From NCBI GenBank assembly GCA_946811695.1, contig OX328126.1, forward strand, positions 83,232,036 to 83,296,035: a DNA stretch of 64,000 nucleotides, given 5' to 3'. Shown one piece after another: positions 42,277-53,733 of the stretch. Below the pieces are notes generated by a model, which saw only the letters and a program-made list of their open reading frames with translations, ran no database searches and was not told the DNA's origin. Every line of letters starts with the position of its first letter. Positions within the stretch are counted from its first letter, which is position 1. This stretch comes from Gonocerus acuteangulatus (lineage: Eukaryota; Arthropoda; Insecta; Hemiptera; Coreidae). The position numbers were made by a program, and so were the translations under genes.

Positions 42277-43282
42277 AGCTTTCTTGTTAGTCTATTGAAA
42301 ATGGTTTTGTCTCCAGAGAGATGGGATCGTTGCCATTGTGTCCGGGCACGTCGCTTGGCTGAGAGGAGCAGTTGTATATGATGAGGGATTGTGGTTGCTT
42401 TTGGTTGACGTTTGTTAGTTGGTTTGCTGGCAAGTATAGCGCAGTCCTGGACTGATTTGGTGAAGAGGTCCACAGCATCGTCAACATCTTGCGCTGTCTT
42501 CAACTTTGCATTGAGGTCCAGAATACTGACTAGGTTAGACTGGAACATAGCCCAGTCTACAGGTCCGGTGGCTAGAGATGGTTTAGTTTGAATAGGGATA
42601 GGAGATGCACTGAGTGACAAAAGGAGAGGGGAATGGTCAGAAGAGAGGTCTAAAAGGAGAGATACCGACGTGAAGATACTGTTCAAGCCAGAAGTAACGA
42701 AAAAATCTAGGATGTCCGGATTTTTGTAGGGATCGGAGGGCCAGTGGGTTGGATGAGGTTGGGAAATGTAGGAATACTCACCGTTGTACAATACGTCTTT
42801 TAGCACTCGGCCTCTCGAGTTAGTAAGGCGACTTCCCCAGAGGAGATGCTTGGCATTAAAGTCTCCCCCAGCGATAAAGTGAGTGCCAAGGGACTGGAAT
42901 AAATTGGTAAAATCAGGGTGATACATCTGTTGGTTGGAGAGCAGTAAATAGAGGAGATAACGAGAGGAAATCTTGGTAAAGGAATGGAGATGGAGGTTAA
43001 TTGAGAAGAAGCAGTAGACTGATAGGAATGGGAATGATGGGTTATGTTGTTCTTAACCAAGACTAGTGTACCACCACGGCCTCTATCGTCAGAGTGATCT
43101 GTACGGCAAGTTTTGTATCCTGCGATGTTAAGGTAATGTTGAGTTCGTAGGTGTGTCTCTGTTATATGTGCAATATCTATGTCACGGTCTGTAAGTAGCA
43201 GTTCTAGTTTTTGTATTCGGGGTAACAGCCCGTTGGAATTCCAGAGGAGCATAAGGATAGGAGATGTACTGGGTGGGATCAT
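42277..43282 (-). pseudogene. LINE NLR-2, ORF2 N-terminal APE endonuclease
   Basis: ORF2 starts at 43282 (MIPPSTSPILMLLWNSNG). Its ATG overlaps the ORF1 stop as ATGA. Motifs: WNSNG (N), HITETHL (E), then after a frameshift near 42925 GGDFNAKH (D, N) and SSDHSPL. All endonuclease boxes are present. The frame runs to 42277, where HINE-1 cuts it, and continues at 40790. Damage is limited to one frameshift, so loss of function is fairly recent. Confidence 0.8.
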
Positions 43283-44497
43283 TTTTTAAGAAGTACTGGG
43301 ATGCATTGCTCAATAAAGGAGGATAGGAGCTTAATAAGAGGATTGATTAAGTTTTCTAGTCTTGTGAAGAAGGAGCTGAATAGATTGGTGGGATCGAAGG
43401 TTTTGTTTGGTTCAAGTAAGTTATAAGGTATGTCGCACGGGGTAGATTGTAGAGGAGGTTCTTTAGGTTGGGCAGGAAGTCGATGCTGAGCGACTTGAAA
43501 AGTAGGCAGGCTTTGACTAGAGGGACGCTGACGCTGCATGAGGGGTTGAGGGTTAGGGATAGGAACTGTGGGTTGAGGAGAGGATTGTAGGTTGTTGAGA
43601 TGTGGACGGTTGAAGGTCAGAGAAGGTGACTCCAGACGAGATGAACCTGGTTGGAGGGAGATGTCTTGCGGAGTGCTGTCCGCTTGTAGTGTGGTCGCCG
43701 CTAGTAGAGTGCTGAGGTAGGATATCAGGTTGAGCTGCCAGCCGGTGTGCTGCGAATCGGTTTTGGAGAGCCTTCACGGCCTTGTAAACTTCACAGCCGC
43801 GGTAGTTTGCAGAGTGATTACCGCCGCAGTTGGAACATTTGGGTGGAAGTTCCTTGGGATGGGCGCAGTCCTTAGCGTCATGCTCTCCTGTGTGCTCACA
43901 GTAGTTCGCTGTGTGTTTAAATTCAAGGCATTTGCGGCACTGCATATCTCATCTCTGCGTTGGCTCTTCAACTGAGATTCTCGTACGTAAAAGATACTTT
44001 TCCTTGAAGATTTCTTTACTCTTCGGTTCTTTAGTCAGATCAACAAAGAATAGTGGCATAGGTTGCTTCGTGGTTGGGAGTTTTGCATTATGCACATTTT
44101 CGACCTTGTATCCGAGCTCTTCGAGTTCCGATTTAATATCATCTGAAGGAGTGGTGTGGTGGAGATTACGTAAAACAACTCTGTAGGACTTGTCTTCCTT
44201 GAACTGGTAACAGTGGAAGTCGCTCTCCATGTCCCCGAGGTATTTTACTACATTGAGGAAGGAGTCACTGGTGTGTGTATTTATTAGTGTGTCCTGGAAC
44301 CGTGCTCGACAGGTGAACGAGTCTTTGCCTATTAAATTGGAGATTTTTTGACTTGTTTCCACTTTAGCAATTGTGTCCATATTTAATTTTTTGGAAGGAT
44401 TTCTTGGCTTCAGAAATGGAGCTTCTTTTGAGAGGGATGGGGTATCTATAAAAGTTGCTCGAGAAGATGTTGATGACGCGAGCGATGTCTGTGACAT
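43283..44497 (-). pseudogene. LINE NLR-2, ORF1 gag-like protein
   Basis: 44497-43949 encodes an N-terminal low-complexity part and an RRM-like segment (SYRVVLRNLHHTTPSDDIKS, LEELGYKVENVHNAK). A frameshift near 43947 leads to zinc knuckles CRKCLEFKHTANYC and CSNCGGNHSANYRGC. The middle knuckle seems shortened. A second frameshift near 43545 leads to a hydrophobic C-terminus ending with the stop at 43279. ORF1 proteins bind the LINE RNA. The RRM plus CCHC order is that of Jockey-group LINEs. Confidence 0.8.
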
Positions 44498-44659
44498 AGA
44501 TCGCTTAATAAAGGTTTTTTTCTTTTGAGGTGAGTTTATGGGTGAATTCTACTGAGAGTGATGCTTTCTATTATTTGATTTTCTTTTTCCTCCCATAATT
44601 GCTGTGATTTTAGGCCGACGAAAAATAAAAAAAATAAACTAAATAAAAATAAAAAATAA

Positions 44660-44745
44660 AAAGAATAAGTCTCGGGTGGAGATTCGAACCGCCGACCTCT
44701 GGATCGGGAGTCCTTCACTCATCCACTAGACCAGAGAGAGAGCTG
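44660..44745 (-). repeat. tRNA-like sequence in the NLR-2 5' leader
   Basis: On the minus strand: TGGTCTAGTGGATGAGTG (A-box-like), CTCCCGA (anticodon-loop-like, CCC) and GGTTCGAATCT (B-box-like). The T stem and acceptor stem do not pair, so it is not a working tRNA gene. It lies about 170 bp upstream of ORF1 of NLR-2 in the same orientation and differs from the SINE head elsewhere in this window. It is either a second SINE head or part of the LINE leader. Confidence 0.55.
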
Positions 44746-45139
44746 GCAGTTGGTGCTGGGAAGGCTTGTTGAAGGCCTGAGTATTTGGCCAGCTGAAGGG
44801 GCAGCAAGCAGAGGATGACTGGCCAATTCACGCAGCCCCCTACCCCTTTGCCTAGCTAGGGCAAGGGACTAATAAAGTGAAAAGTAAGTTTTCTTTAATT
44901 ACTATTTTCAGGCTTTCGGCTGGGTATTTGTCTTTGAAACTTCACTTGGTGCTCGAGTGTTAAGTCTCTAACATCAGGACTTTTCACAAGTATAACCGGG
45001 ATATAACAACTCGAAATAATGATTTGACCAGGAGGGCTGCGTATTCGGCAATGGCTGCATCGCGACTCTTTGTAAATATTTACTTAAATAATAAGTAAAT
45101 ACTTAAAACAATAAAAAAAGTACTTCCACAAAAATATAA
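44746..45139. other. GC-rich LINE leader, then AT-rich sequence
   Basis: 44746-44870 (GGGGCAGCAAGCAGAGGATG...CTAGCTAGGGCAAGGGAC) is probably the 5' end of NLR-2. 44880-45139 is AT-rich with nothing recognised. Confidence 0.4.
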
Positions 45140-45627
45140 AAAAAACTCCTAAAACAGTAAATAAATAAAATACATATTTATTTTCAATTTATTAATTACA
45201 GTAACAAATAATGGGTCCAGAAGTTGGCCATTAATGAACCCCAACCACACATTAACCTCAAAAATGATTATTTTAACCTAGATAATGCATTTGAACACAT
45301 TTTTACAGGACTTATTTATTAGCAACACATTATTTATTAGGGATGGGATATTTAATTACCACAACAAACACACATGGGCTCACGAGAATCTCAGTGCGGT
45401 TCACAAGCATAGCAATCAGTATCAATTCAAGGTAAATCATTGGTATTATAATTATAAATACTTGTAAAAATGTGTTCAAATGCGTTAACTAGGTAAAAAT
45501 AATAATTGTTCAGGTTAATTTGTCGTTGAGGTTCATTAATGGCCACCTTCAGGATCGAGTATTAGTTACCATAATTAATAAATTGAAAATAAATGTGTAT
45601 TTTATTTATTTACTGTTTTAGGAATTT
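45140..45627. mobile_element. MITE with long (about 180-bp) inverted repeats
   Basis: Left arm: ACTCCTAAAACAGTAAATAAATA, GTCCAGAAGTTGGCCATTAATG, AACCTCAAAAATGATTATTTT, ATTTGAACACATTTTTACA. The right arm has the complementary series (AAAATGTGTTCAAATGCG to CTGTTTTAGGAATTTTT), with mismatches. A left-arm copy is at 58781-58955. HINE-1 at 45628 is inserted at its right end. Confidence 0.75.
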
Positions 45628-45830
45628 TTAGCGCGGTTACTCCCTATCTCCATAGGAAGAACCCGCTTATGAGGTTGATCTCACGACGCAATCCAGAATT
45701 GCCGACTAGAAACTTTCTCGTTTCAGACCTTAGATCACGAAAATATAGGTGGTTCAAATTTGTATATATATATATGTATATATATATATGTGTATAAAAA
45801 TATATATATGTATGTATATATTTATATGTT

Positions 45831-45889
<59 letters not shown>

Positions 45890-45934
45890 TTATCAAACCC
45901 CATAGATCACGAAAATATAGGTGGTTCAAATTTG

Positions 45935-46003
<69 letters not shown>

Positions 46004-46670
46004 TTATATATATGCTTGTCTCTTACTCTCTGGTGGCCTCAAAAATGGTACGATTTTTATATAAATTGGTGCAAAAATCTGTCGCCCAATTTGAAAGGTC
46101 AAGTTCGTTAACGAGCAGAATCCGCCCACTGGAAGATAGTTCTTGGGGCGAAATTTGCGCAAAAAAAAATCGGAACACCTACGTTTTTGAGTTCACATGC
46201 TTTAGGTACTTGTTTTATAGGTTTCTTAACATAGGAAAACGAATGAAACCATTTTTGAAGCAATATCTGTAACCGTTTCCAAGTTGTAGAAAATATTTCA
46301 ATTGAATCCCGCGATTCTAAGTAACCACAAAAAAATAATGGCATGCGAAAACATTGATTCCACTTTTCTCAAGAACGATTACAGATATCGCCTTAAAAAT
46401 GGTTTCATTCGTTTTTCTATGTTAAGAAACCTATAAAAGAAGTACCTGCAAGCATATGAACTCAAAAACGTAAGCGTTACGATTTTTTTTGCGCGAATTT
46501 CGCCCCAAACGCCATCTTCCATTTTGAGGATTCTGCTGGTTAACGAACTTGACCTTTCAAATTGGACGACAGATTTTTGCACCAATTTATATAAAAATCG
46601 TACCATTTTTGAGGCCGCCAGAGAACGAACAGACAAGCATATATATAAATATATACATACATACATACAT

Positions 46671-46713
<43 letters not shown>

Positions 46714-46948
46714 ACAAATTTGAAACACCTATATTTTCGTGATCTATGGGGTTTGAAACGAGAAAGTTTCTAGTCGGCACATCCGGATCGCGTCGTGAGG
46801 TCGACTCATAAGCGGGTTCTCCCTATGGAGATAGGGAGTAACCGCGCTAAAAAAAGAAGTTTACTTCTATTCTAAGATTTTCAAATGACATTAGGGATAA
46901 GAACTGAACCGCGCTAAGATGATGCAGTTCCAGCGAGTCGGACTTTTT
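45628..46948 (+). mobile_element. HINE-1 (subfamily b) with a second, reversed HINE-1 nested
   Basis: The 5' end is at 45628 and is followed by two TA tracts (about 45764-45885 and 45939-46010) separated by a repeated CCCATAGATCACGAAAATATA block. Core follows, then a reversed copy whose 5' end is at 46855 (TTAGCGCGGTTACTCC on the minus strand; its (TA)n is at about 46660-46708). After this come the last 90 bp of a forward copy with GAACCGCGCT (46907-46916) and GGAC at 46942. The nested copy's 3' end is not visible. Confidence 0.65.
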
Positions 46949-47240
46949 GAGTTTATATGCTTGCAGGTACTTGTTTTAAAGGTTTCTTAACATAAGAAAA
47001 CGAATGAAACCGTTTCTGAGAAAAGTGGAATCAATGTTTTTGTAAGTCCTTATTTTTTTGTGAGTACTTAGAATCGCGAGATTCAATTGAAATATTTTAT
47101 ACATCTTGGAAATTAATCCCTAGTAAGATGTTTAAATTGTGGTTAAATTTAGAGTTAAAGAAGTATGCGAAAAAAAATTATTGTTTCTTCTAAAGTGGGG
47201 TTTAGGAAAAAAAAAAAAAAAAAATCATTCCCTTGACAAC
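46949..47240 (+). repeat. HINE-1 body fragment
   Basis: GAGTTTATATGCTTGCAGGTACTTG to TTAAAGAAGTATGCG matches 49475-49725. It ends in an A-run (47209-47224). Confidence 0.6.
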
Positions 47241-47255
47241 CACCGAGGAAGCAGC

Positions 47256-47285
47256 CTGAAGAAGTCGGAAATGAACCCGACGAAA
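47256..47285 (+). other. hammerhead-like hairpin motif, copy 3
   Basis: CTGAAGAA, a 5-bp stem GTCGG/CCGAC around an AAATGAAC loop, then GAAATATTGCG. Same flanks as at 5343 and 27054, with a different but fully paired stem. Confidence 0.45.
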
Positions 47286-47429
47286 TATTGCGATGGAGAG
47301 AGGAGCGACACCGTTGGAGAAAGAAGCCGTTCCAAACTAACATATGATACCCAGCGATGCAATTTAAAATATATATATATGCTTGTCTGTTCGCGCTCTA
47401 GCAAGCTCAAAAATGGTTCGTTTTTTATG

Positions 47430-47800
47430 AAATTTAACTATATTCCATATAGTTTAGAAATGGCTATTCTTATCCAAACTGTGTCGAAGGCTTTGTTTAT
47501 ATCAAAGGACACCGCTAGTGTGACCTTATTATTGATAAACGAATCTATTATGTAAGACTCAAGTCAAACTAAATGATCCAGCGTGGAATGCCTTTCTCTG
47601 AAACCGCACTGATATGGCGAGAGTAGACTCTTCGATTCAAGGTACCACATTAACCTCCTGTTTAACATTTTCTCGAATATCTTGCAGACACAGCAGGTAA
47701 GTGATATCGGTCTGTAATTTGCAACCTCAGATTTATTTTTGTTAGGTTTGAGTATAGGAATAATAATCTATTAGTCCAAATTTCAGGGATTTGATCCTAG
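47430..47800 (-). pseudogene. LINE NLR-3, RT relic
   Basis: On the minus strand: SLLSPYQCGFRERHSTLDHL, then VTLAVSFDINKAFDTVW (RT palm aspartate block), and a preceding YRPISLT-like segment. Stops interrupt. It is closely similar in layout to NLR-4 (SPYQCAFRPGHNTLDHI, SLDLEKAFDSVW), so both belong to one LINE lineage. The YADD region is missing. Confidence 0.75.
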
Positions 47801-48420
47801 TCGTATACTGAGTTCATAAGCCGCCGATTAGCATTATTTTTAGTACAAATAGTTGTATTAGTTATGTTTAGTTTGTTAATGTATTAGTAAAAAAAAAATG
47901 AAATATAAAAAATTACAAAAAAAGAGGAAAAAAATTAGATATATACATAAAAAAAATATACATAAAAAAATATTTGTATTAAAAAAGATAACAAATAAAA
48001 TTATACATAAAGGAAAAAATAAATTAAAAAAAATATATAAAAAATAAAAATATTAAAAAAATAAAAAAATATAAAAAATAAATAAATAAATAAAAAATTA
48101 TACAAGAGGGGGGAAAATAAATAAGTAAATATTAGTATGGTTATGTAGTCTATTATTTGTATTGATAGTGCTATAGTGTATATTAGTATTACTTTTAGTA
48201 CAAATAGTTCCATTAGTAAGTAACATGTTAGTAGTAAGCAATGATATTAGTTAAAAAAGAAAATTGAATACAAGTTATCAAAATAACAGTTCATTGTCAG
48301 GCACTGTCCTAAACACAAAATTACAAACTTTTTCACGACATATACACGACTCTCTAACATTACACTTCAGGGCGGTGAGAACCTAGACGTTTTCTATCCT
48401 TAAACACCCAATCCATCCAT
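47801..48420. repeat. A-rich low-complexity insertion in NLR-3
   Basis: Runs of A with short TA interruptions (47880-48110), a duplicated TTTTAGTACAAATAGTT word (about 47838 and 48195), and a (CCAT)n run at 48412-48427. The flanking AAGCCGC words at 47819 and 48429 hint at an insertion in the LINE. Not coding. Confidence 0.5.
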
Positions 48421-49105
48421 CCATCCATAAGCCGCAGTAGCATTTGGAGGCAAGTGTTAGGGAGGTGTCTTTTCATATTGTATGTAATTCTGTCTGGTCC
48501 GGGTGAGCTTTCTTTTGTGTTGGTTAATGCGTGATTAAGTTCTTCAATAGTAAATTGTTCGTTTAGTAAGGATGTGTCTCTTTGTGGGTCCAAAATGGTC
48601 AAATGATTTCGTGATTTGTCAGTAAAGTTGTGTTCGGGGGTCTTCGAAATATCACTGAAATGTTTTGCTAAAGTGTTTCCTATGTTCATATAGTCAATTA
48701 GAATTGAGTCATGTAATTAAGGACCACTTATTGGCGTCCGATATATTCTATTTGTTATTTTCCGAAGATTTGTCCATGCAGTACTTTGTGGCGTATTTCT
48801 GTTTAATGTCGTCAAGAAGTCTACCCAGCATTGCCTTTTGCTTTCAACAATTATATGCCGGCAGATGGCCTTGGCTTTTTTGAACTTTATTAAAAACTCA
48901 GTAGCAGGGTGTCTCCTGAATTTGTATAAGAGCAGTACGATTTTCCTTCAGTGCCTTTTTGCATCGTTCGTTCCATCAAGGGACAGGGATGTGATTCTTT
49001 ACTGTCCTGGTTTTGGGAATCGTGGTTTCAGCAGCTGTAATTACTAATTGGTTGAAGTCATATATTGCGTCTATGTATATGTTGTTGGTATTCTGTCCAA
49101 TCTGC
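48421..49105 (-). pseudogene. LINE NLR-3, pre-RT region
   Basis: The minus-strand frame 48689-48420 reads LAKHFSDISK, EQFTIEELNHALTNTKESSPGPDRITYNM and HLPNTCLQ. This is the pre-RT block with the SPGPD start of RT domain 1. Upstream, 48700-49105 shows decayed sequence of the same LINE. HINE-1 begins at 49108, probably inserted in it, but the other side of the LINE was not found. Confidence 0.7.
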
Positions 49106-49107
49106 TT

Positions 49108-49242
49108 TCAGCGCGGTTACTCCCTATCTCCATAGGGAGAACCCGCTTATGAGGTCGACCTCACGAGGCAATCCGGAAGTGCCGACTAGAAACTTTCACG
49201 TTTCAGACCCCATAGCTCGCGAAAATATAGCTGGTTCAAATT

Positions 49243-49282
<40 letters not shown>

Positions 49283-50250
49283 TATATATGTATGTATATA
49301 TTTATATATATGCTTGTCTGTTCAAGTTCAAAAATGGTCCGACTTTGATGAAATTTGGTACAAAAATCTGTCGTCTAATTTGAAAGGTCAAGTTCGTTAA
49401 CCAGAAGAATCCGCTTACTGGAAGATAGTGTTTGGGGCGAAAATCGCGCCAAAAAAATCGTAACGCTTACGTTTTTGAGTTCATATGCTTGCAGGTACTT
49501 GTTTTACAGGTTTCTTAACATAAGAAAACGAATGAAACCCTTTTTAAGGCGATATCTTTAACAGTTTCTGAGAAAAGTGAAATCAATGTTTTTGTAAGTC
49601 ATTATTTTTTTGTGAGTACTTAGAATCGCGGGATTCAATTGAAATATTTTCTACATATTGGAAATTAATCCCAACTAAGATGTTTAAATATTGGTTACAT
49701 TTGGAGTTAAGGAAGTATGCGAAAAAATTATTTTCTTAATAGACGTGAAAAGTTTTCGGATCTTCATACATTTTTCGCAAATATGTCGATAACGGTTGGA
49801 AAATCGTGGTAAGTGGAAGGTGACTATTCGAATGCTTTCTAAATTCTCTACAAAAAAGGTTCTGAAGCAATATTCGATGGGGCAACGTCAATCAGAGATA
49901 TAAGCGCTTAGAACTAAAAAGGATTTTGTTTTGTTGTTTTGAAAGGGTTTTTCTCTTTGTTTATCTCACTTTTTAATGGGTTGTTTTTTGTTTTAAATTG
50001 CATTTATCAGTAAAATTAGTATTGTAGTAAAATAAGCTAAGAAACGATGAAAGATAATGGTAATAAGTTTCGAGTGTCTGTGGTAATCAAGATGGCTGTG
50101 GCTGATGACGTATGTATAGTTTGTTTTGGATTCTCCTATCTATATGAGCTTCCGCATAGCCTCCAACTGAAGTTACCTGACGGAATATTCCATTTCTTCG
50201 TGATGTACGTAACCGCGCTACGATGACGCAGTTCCAGCGAGTCGGACTTT
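49108..50250 (+). mobile_element. HINE-1 (subfamily b), both ends present, 1.14 kb
   Basis: The 5' end is a variant (TTCAGCGCGGTTACTCCC), followed by hairpin and (TA)n (about 49243-49310), core, body and 3' end AACCGCGCT (50211-50219), GACGCAGTTCC and GTCGGAC. It is the shortest near-complete copy with a body and no nested insertion. Confidence 0.75.
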
Positions 50251-50640
50251 GAGGTCATAGGCTTGTAAGTATTCGTTTTATAGGCTTCTTGGGCTAGTAA
50301 AATGAATGAAACTATTACTAAGGCGATAGCTTTAACAGTTTCCGAGAAATTAATAAAAAAATAGTTGTTAAATCAAGTTTTTGGTTTGGTTACTTAGAAT
50401 CATGGGATTCGGTTAAAATATTTTTTGCATGTTTGAAATTCATACATACAAAGATGTGTACATTTTGGTTACGTTTGGAGTTAAGGAAGAATTAGAACAA
50501 AATATTCTATAAAGAGACATGAAAAGTTTTGGGAACTTCGCATATTTTCCTTAATATCTCGCAAACAGTTGGGAAATCGTGGTAAGTGGATAAAAACTAT
50601 TCAAAAGCTTACTAAATTCTCTATAATTAATATTCTTAGA
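50251..50640 (+). repeat. HINE-1 body fragment
   Basis: GGCTTGTAAGTATTCGTTTTATAGGC to GCTTACTAAATTCTC, 5' truncated, matching the body of other copies. Confidence 0.6.
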
Positions 50641-50689
50641 AGATTTTAGATTATTATTGGATGTAATAGGGTTTTAATTGGCGAACTAT

Positions 50690-50800
50690 TCCAAGTTCTA
50701 GATTTTTAGTATTCCATACCCTCTAAATGCCCCCCCCCAGCGAAATGGTCCCAGCCCCTCCCGAAATTATTTTCTATATACACCCTTGTATGATGTATAC
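50690..50800 (-). mobile_element. G-rich MITE-like element, partial, reversed
   Basis: GCCCCCCCCCAGCG and CCTCCCGAAATTATTTTCTATATACACCC are the complement of the left part of the element at 1156-1414. From 50801 to 51289 no feature is seen beyond a 90-codon frame without recognisable content (50727-50999). Confidence 0.5.
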
Positions 50801-51289
50801 AAAAATGAATAAGAATAAGAGTTCTTGTTTGTGTCATTTGATTCAAACCATAAATTGTTTAATAGAATATTCGCAAATTAATTTAAATTTAATATATAAA
50901 AAAAGGTCTAGGCAGAACCAGTGTAAAATATTTATAAATAACATCAATTACGGAATAACGAAATTAGAATATATTCACTTAAATCTTAAGTGTACTTGAT
51001 CATACAGAAAATCAAGGAATGTTTTAATATACGTGTATAAGAGAATAAAATGCTACTTACTCTGAGAAGAAGAATTAAGAAAAAAATTCTGTGCTTGCAA
51101 TTGTTTCGAGGAGCATTTTATACGGAAATCTCAATGACAATATCTATTTTATAGATAATAATTGTCTATAAAACTGATTACTACCCATTCTCTTCCATGC
51201 AGTATTCATTTTATTACTGCATTGTCAATCATAGCATTCCAATCAATATTTTTCATAATTATTAATAAACGATATTCAACTTTAGTACA

Positions 51290-53733
51290 ATTTATTTATT
51301 TATTAATCTTATAGAGCGCGCAAATGAGTGATTCACTCTTTACAATGTTGCGATGGGTAGAACCATCAACTGGCCAATGAGTCACTAAGAGTTAATATTT
51401 ACATGTATGTATATGGGATAAACGCTGATATGATGAAAGTTTAAAATTATTTAAAAGCGAAAACAAAAAAAAAACTATAATTCACAAGAGTACGGATTAT
51501 TTCATTTCACAGTAGTTCATACATGTTTTTCCGTATTTGTATGTTTGCGTTAGAAGTCTGTGTAAATATTTATGTATCTAAGGTATATGAGAATTGCGTT
51601 AATGTGAGGACTGTTATCTGTCAAAAGTTCATGTAGGTCAGTTGGTAGGTTTGTACTGTCTCGTTGCTTGCATTCCGTTAGTGTGTGTTTAATAGTTAGT
51701 TCTGTTTTGCAAATGGCACACGTTGATCTGTCCTGTTCCGTCATTAAGTAGCGTTAAGTAGTGTCTGGTGACAACTACTTCTTCACGCCTCGTGGCTCGG
51801 TTGCTGGATGACCAGGCACACACAGTTTCTTTTATTTGTCTCAATTTGTTGTCTTGTACGTTAGTCCAAGAGAGTTGCCATTTATTTTTTATGTGTGATT
51901 TTATGTTTGTGAGTAAGTCCTGTACTGTCAGTTCTTCTATGTCTACTGTACATCTTGTCGTAGCTTGTTTGGCATGTAAGTCGGCTTCTGTGTTCCCTGG
52001 GATGTCCATGTGTCCGGGCAGCCACAGAATTACTTGCATGTTGTAATTTTGTAAGTTATGTATTCTTTGAAAGATTTCAGTCATTGTTGTGTGTGTTTCG
52101 TAGATGTTGTTGATGGAGAGTAAAGAACTTAAAGAATCCGAACAGTTATGTTTGGGGTTATAGTTATGTTTCTTATAGCCAAAAGTATTCCTTGAAGTTC
52201 TGCCGAAAACACGATTGATTTATTATTTAATTTAGAGCCGAAATTGGTGTTGTCTATGATAGCTGCAGACCCAGTGCCGTCCCTAGTTTTTGATCCATCT
52301 GTAAAAGCTAGGAGTGCATCTGGCTACTGCGATTGAAAATATTTAAACTGGTTTTTGTAGAAATGTTTAGAGAAAGGATTGTTTTTATTGAATTTTGTGT
52401 TAATTTCTAAGTTCTTTATTCTCCACGGAATGTAATTCTGATGTTGTTTCATGTGTATAGGTGTGTTCAGTAAATCTGTGTTTCCAGCGTAGTCAAGTAT
52501 TCTTGTATTTAGAGGTCGCTGTCGTGTTCTCGTCCGGTCGTACTCGGCAATGAATGGGTTTTGTATTAAAGTCTGTGTACATGGTGTATTGAGGAACTTA
52601 AATTTAGTGTAAAGTTTTAAACAAAATTCCTGACGCCTGTACTCCAATGAAGGCTCACCCGCTTCAACATTCAAGCTGGCACAAGGGCTTGATATAAAAG
52701 CACCCGTTGCCATTCTGATTCCTGTGTTCTGAATCGTGACTAACATTGTTAACGCTGTCTTACTGGCAGATGAATATGCCTGACAGCCGTTATTCAGAAG
52801 TGACCTGGTGTATGCTCTATAAAAGGCAAGCATAGAGCATCTGTCAGCGCCCCATTTTGTATTGCTGAGAATCCTCAATAACTTAAGAGATTTCTTGCAT
52901 TTATTGAGGAGTTCTTTTAAGTGGGGAAGCCAAGTTAGACGCCGATCAAACACCAACCCAAGGAATTTTATAGTACTTGCAACTGGTAAGTTGTAATTAG
53001 CCAATTGCAGTATTGGGTTGGGGAATGTTCTTTTTCGGGTGAACAATATACAGACGGACTTTTGTATAGAAATTTTAAACCCAGTTAAGGAGCAACGATG
53101 TTCAAGTCAATGTAATGTGTCTTGTAGTTGGTCCTGTGCTGTGTTTACGTCTTTTGATGCAGTGTAGATGAGTATGTCATCAGCATATTGGCAGCAGGTC
53201 ACTAGGTTTGGGATGAAAGATCTGATCGAATCAACTGCTATGTTGAACAATGTGGCGCTAAGAACTCCTTCTTGAGGCACTCCGTTTTTCTGTAACAATT
53301 CATCTGAAATGGCTGAGCCTATCCTCACTCGAAATCGTCTATCATGCAAATAATTCTTTATGAATGACAAGATGGAACCTTGAATTCCCCAATTGGTTAA
53401 TTGATATAATATCATCCTCCGCCAGACAGAATCGAAAGCTTTTTCTAAATCCAGAGAAATTGCAAGTACCAACTTCTTCTGTATGAAAGAATTCAGAATG
53501 TCATTTTCCAGCCGGCTAATGTGGTCTAATGTGTTGTGGCCAGGCCTGAATGCACACTGATAGGGCGATAACAAGTTCTCTCTTTCCAAGAGCCAAATCA
53601 ATCTTTTATTTAGTATTTTTTCGATTACTTTTAACATACAGTTGGTCAACGATAGTGGACGATAGCTGGAGGGAAGTCTCTTGTCTTGCCATTCTTTAGA
53701 ATTGATACAATTTTTATTGAATGCTTTAACAAG
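51290..53733 (-). pseudogene. LINE NLR-4, ORF2 RT and RNase H, with 3' UTR
   Basis: From 53733 downward: SSYRPLSLTNCMLKVIEKIL, YQCAFRPGHNTLDHI, AISLDLEKAFDSVW, KNGVPQEGVLSATLFNI and CQYADDILIY. All RT boxes are present. One TGA (53107) and one TAG (52324) interrupt the same frame. RNase H follows: FTDGSKTRDG (D), SAELQGILLAI (E), CSDSLSSLLS (D, after a frameshift) and WLPGHMDIPGNTEAD. The zinc tail CAICKTELTIKHTLTEC ends near 51550. The 3' UTR ends with (TAAA)n at about 51290-51310. RNase H plus a TAA-type tail points to the I group. It is only lightly damaged. Confidence 0.85.

Noticed and set aside
43730..44186. Plus-strand frames over the NLR-2 ORF1 region, and similar antisense frames over BEL gag at 32554-34831
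   Set aside because: They are shadows of well-supported retrotransposon frames on the other strand.
48001..48213. Hydrophobic 70-codon frame resembling membrane segments
   Set aside because: It is translated from an A/T-only stretch and has no coding signature.
50727..50999. 90-codon plus-strand frame
   Set aside because: It starts within a C-run of the reversed G-rich MITE and continues in AT-rich DNA with no recognisable motif.
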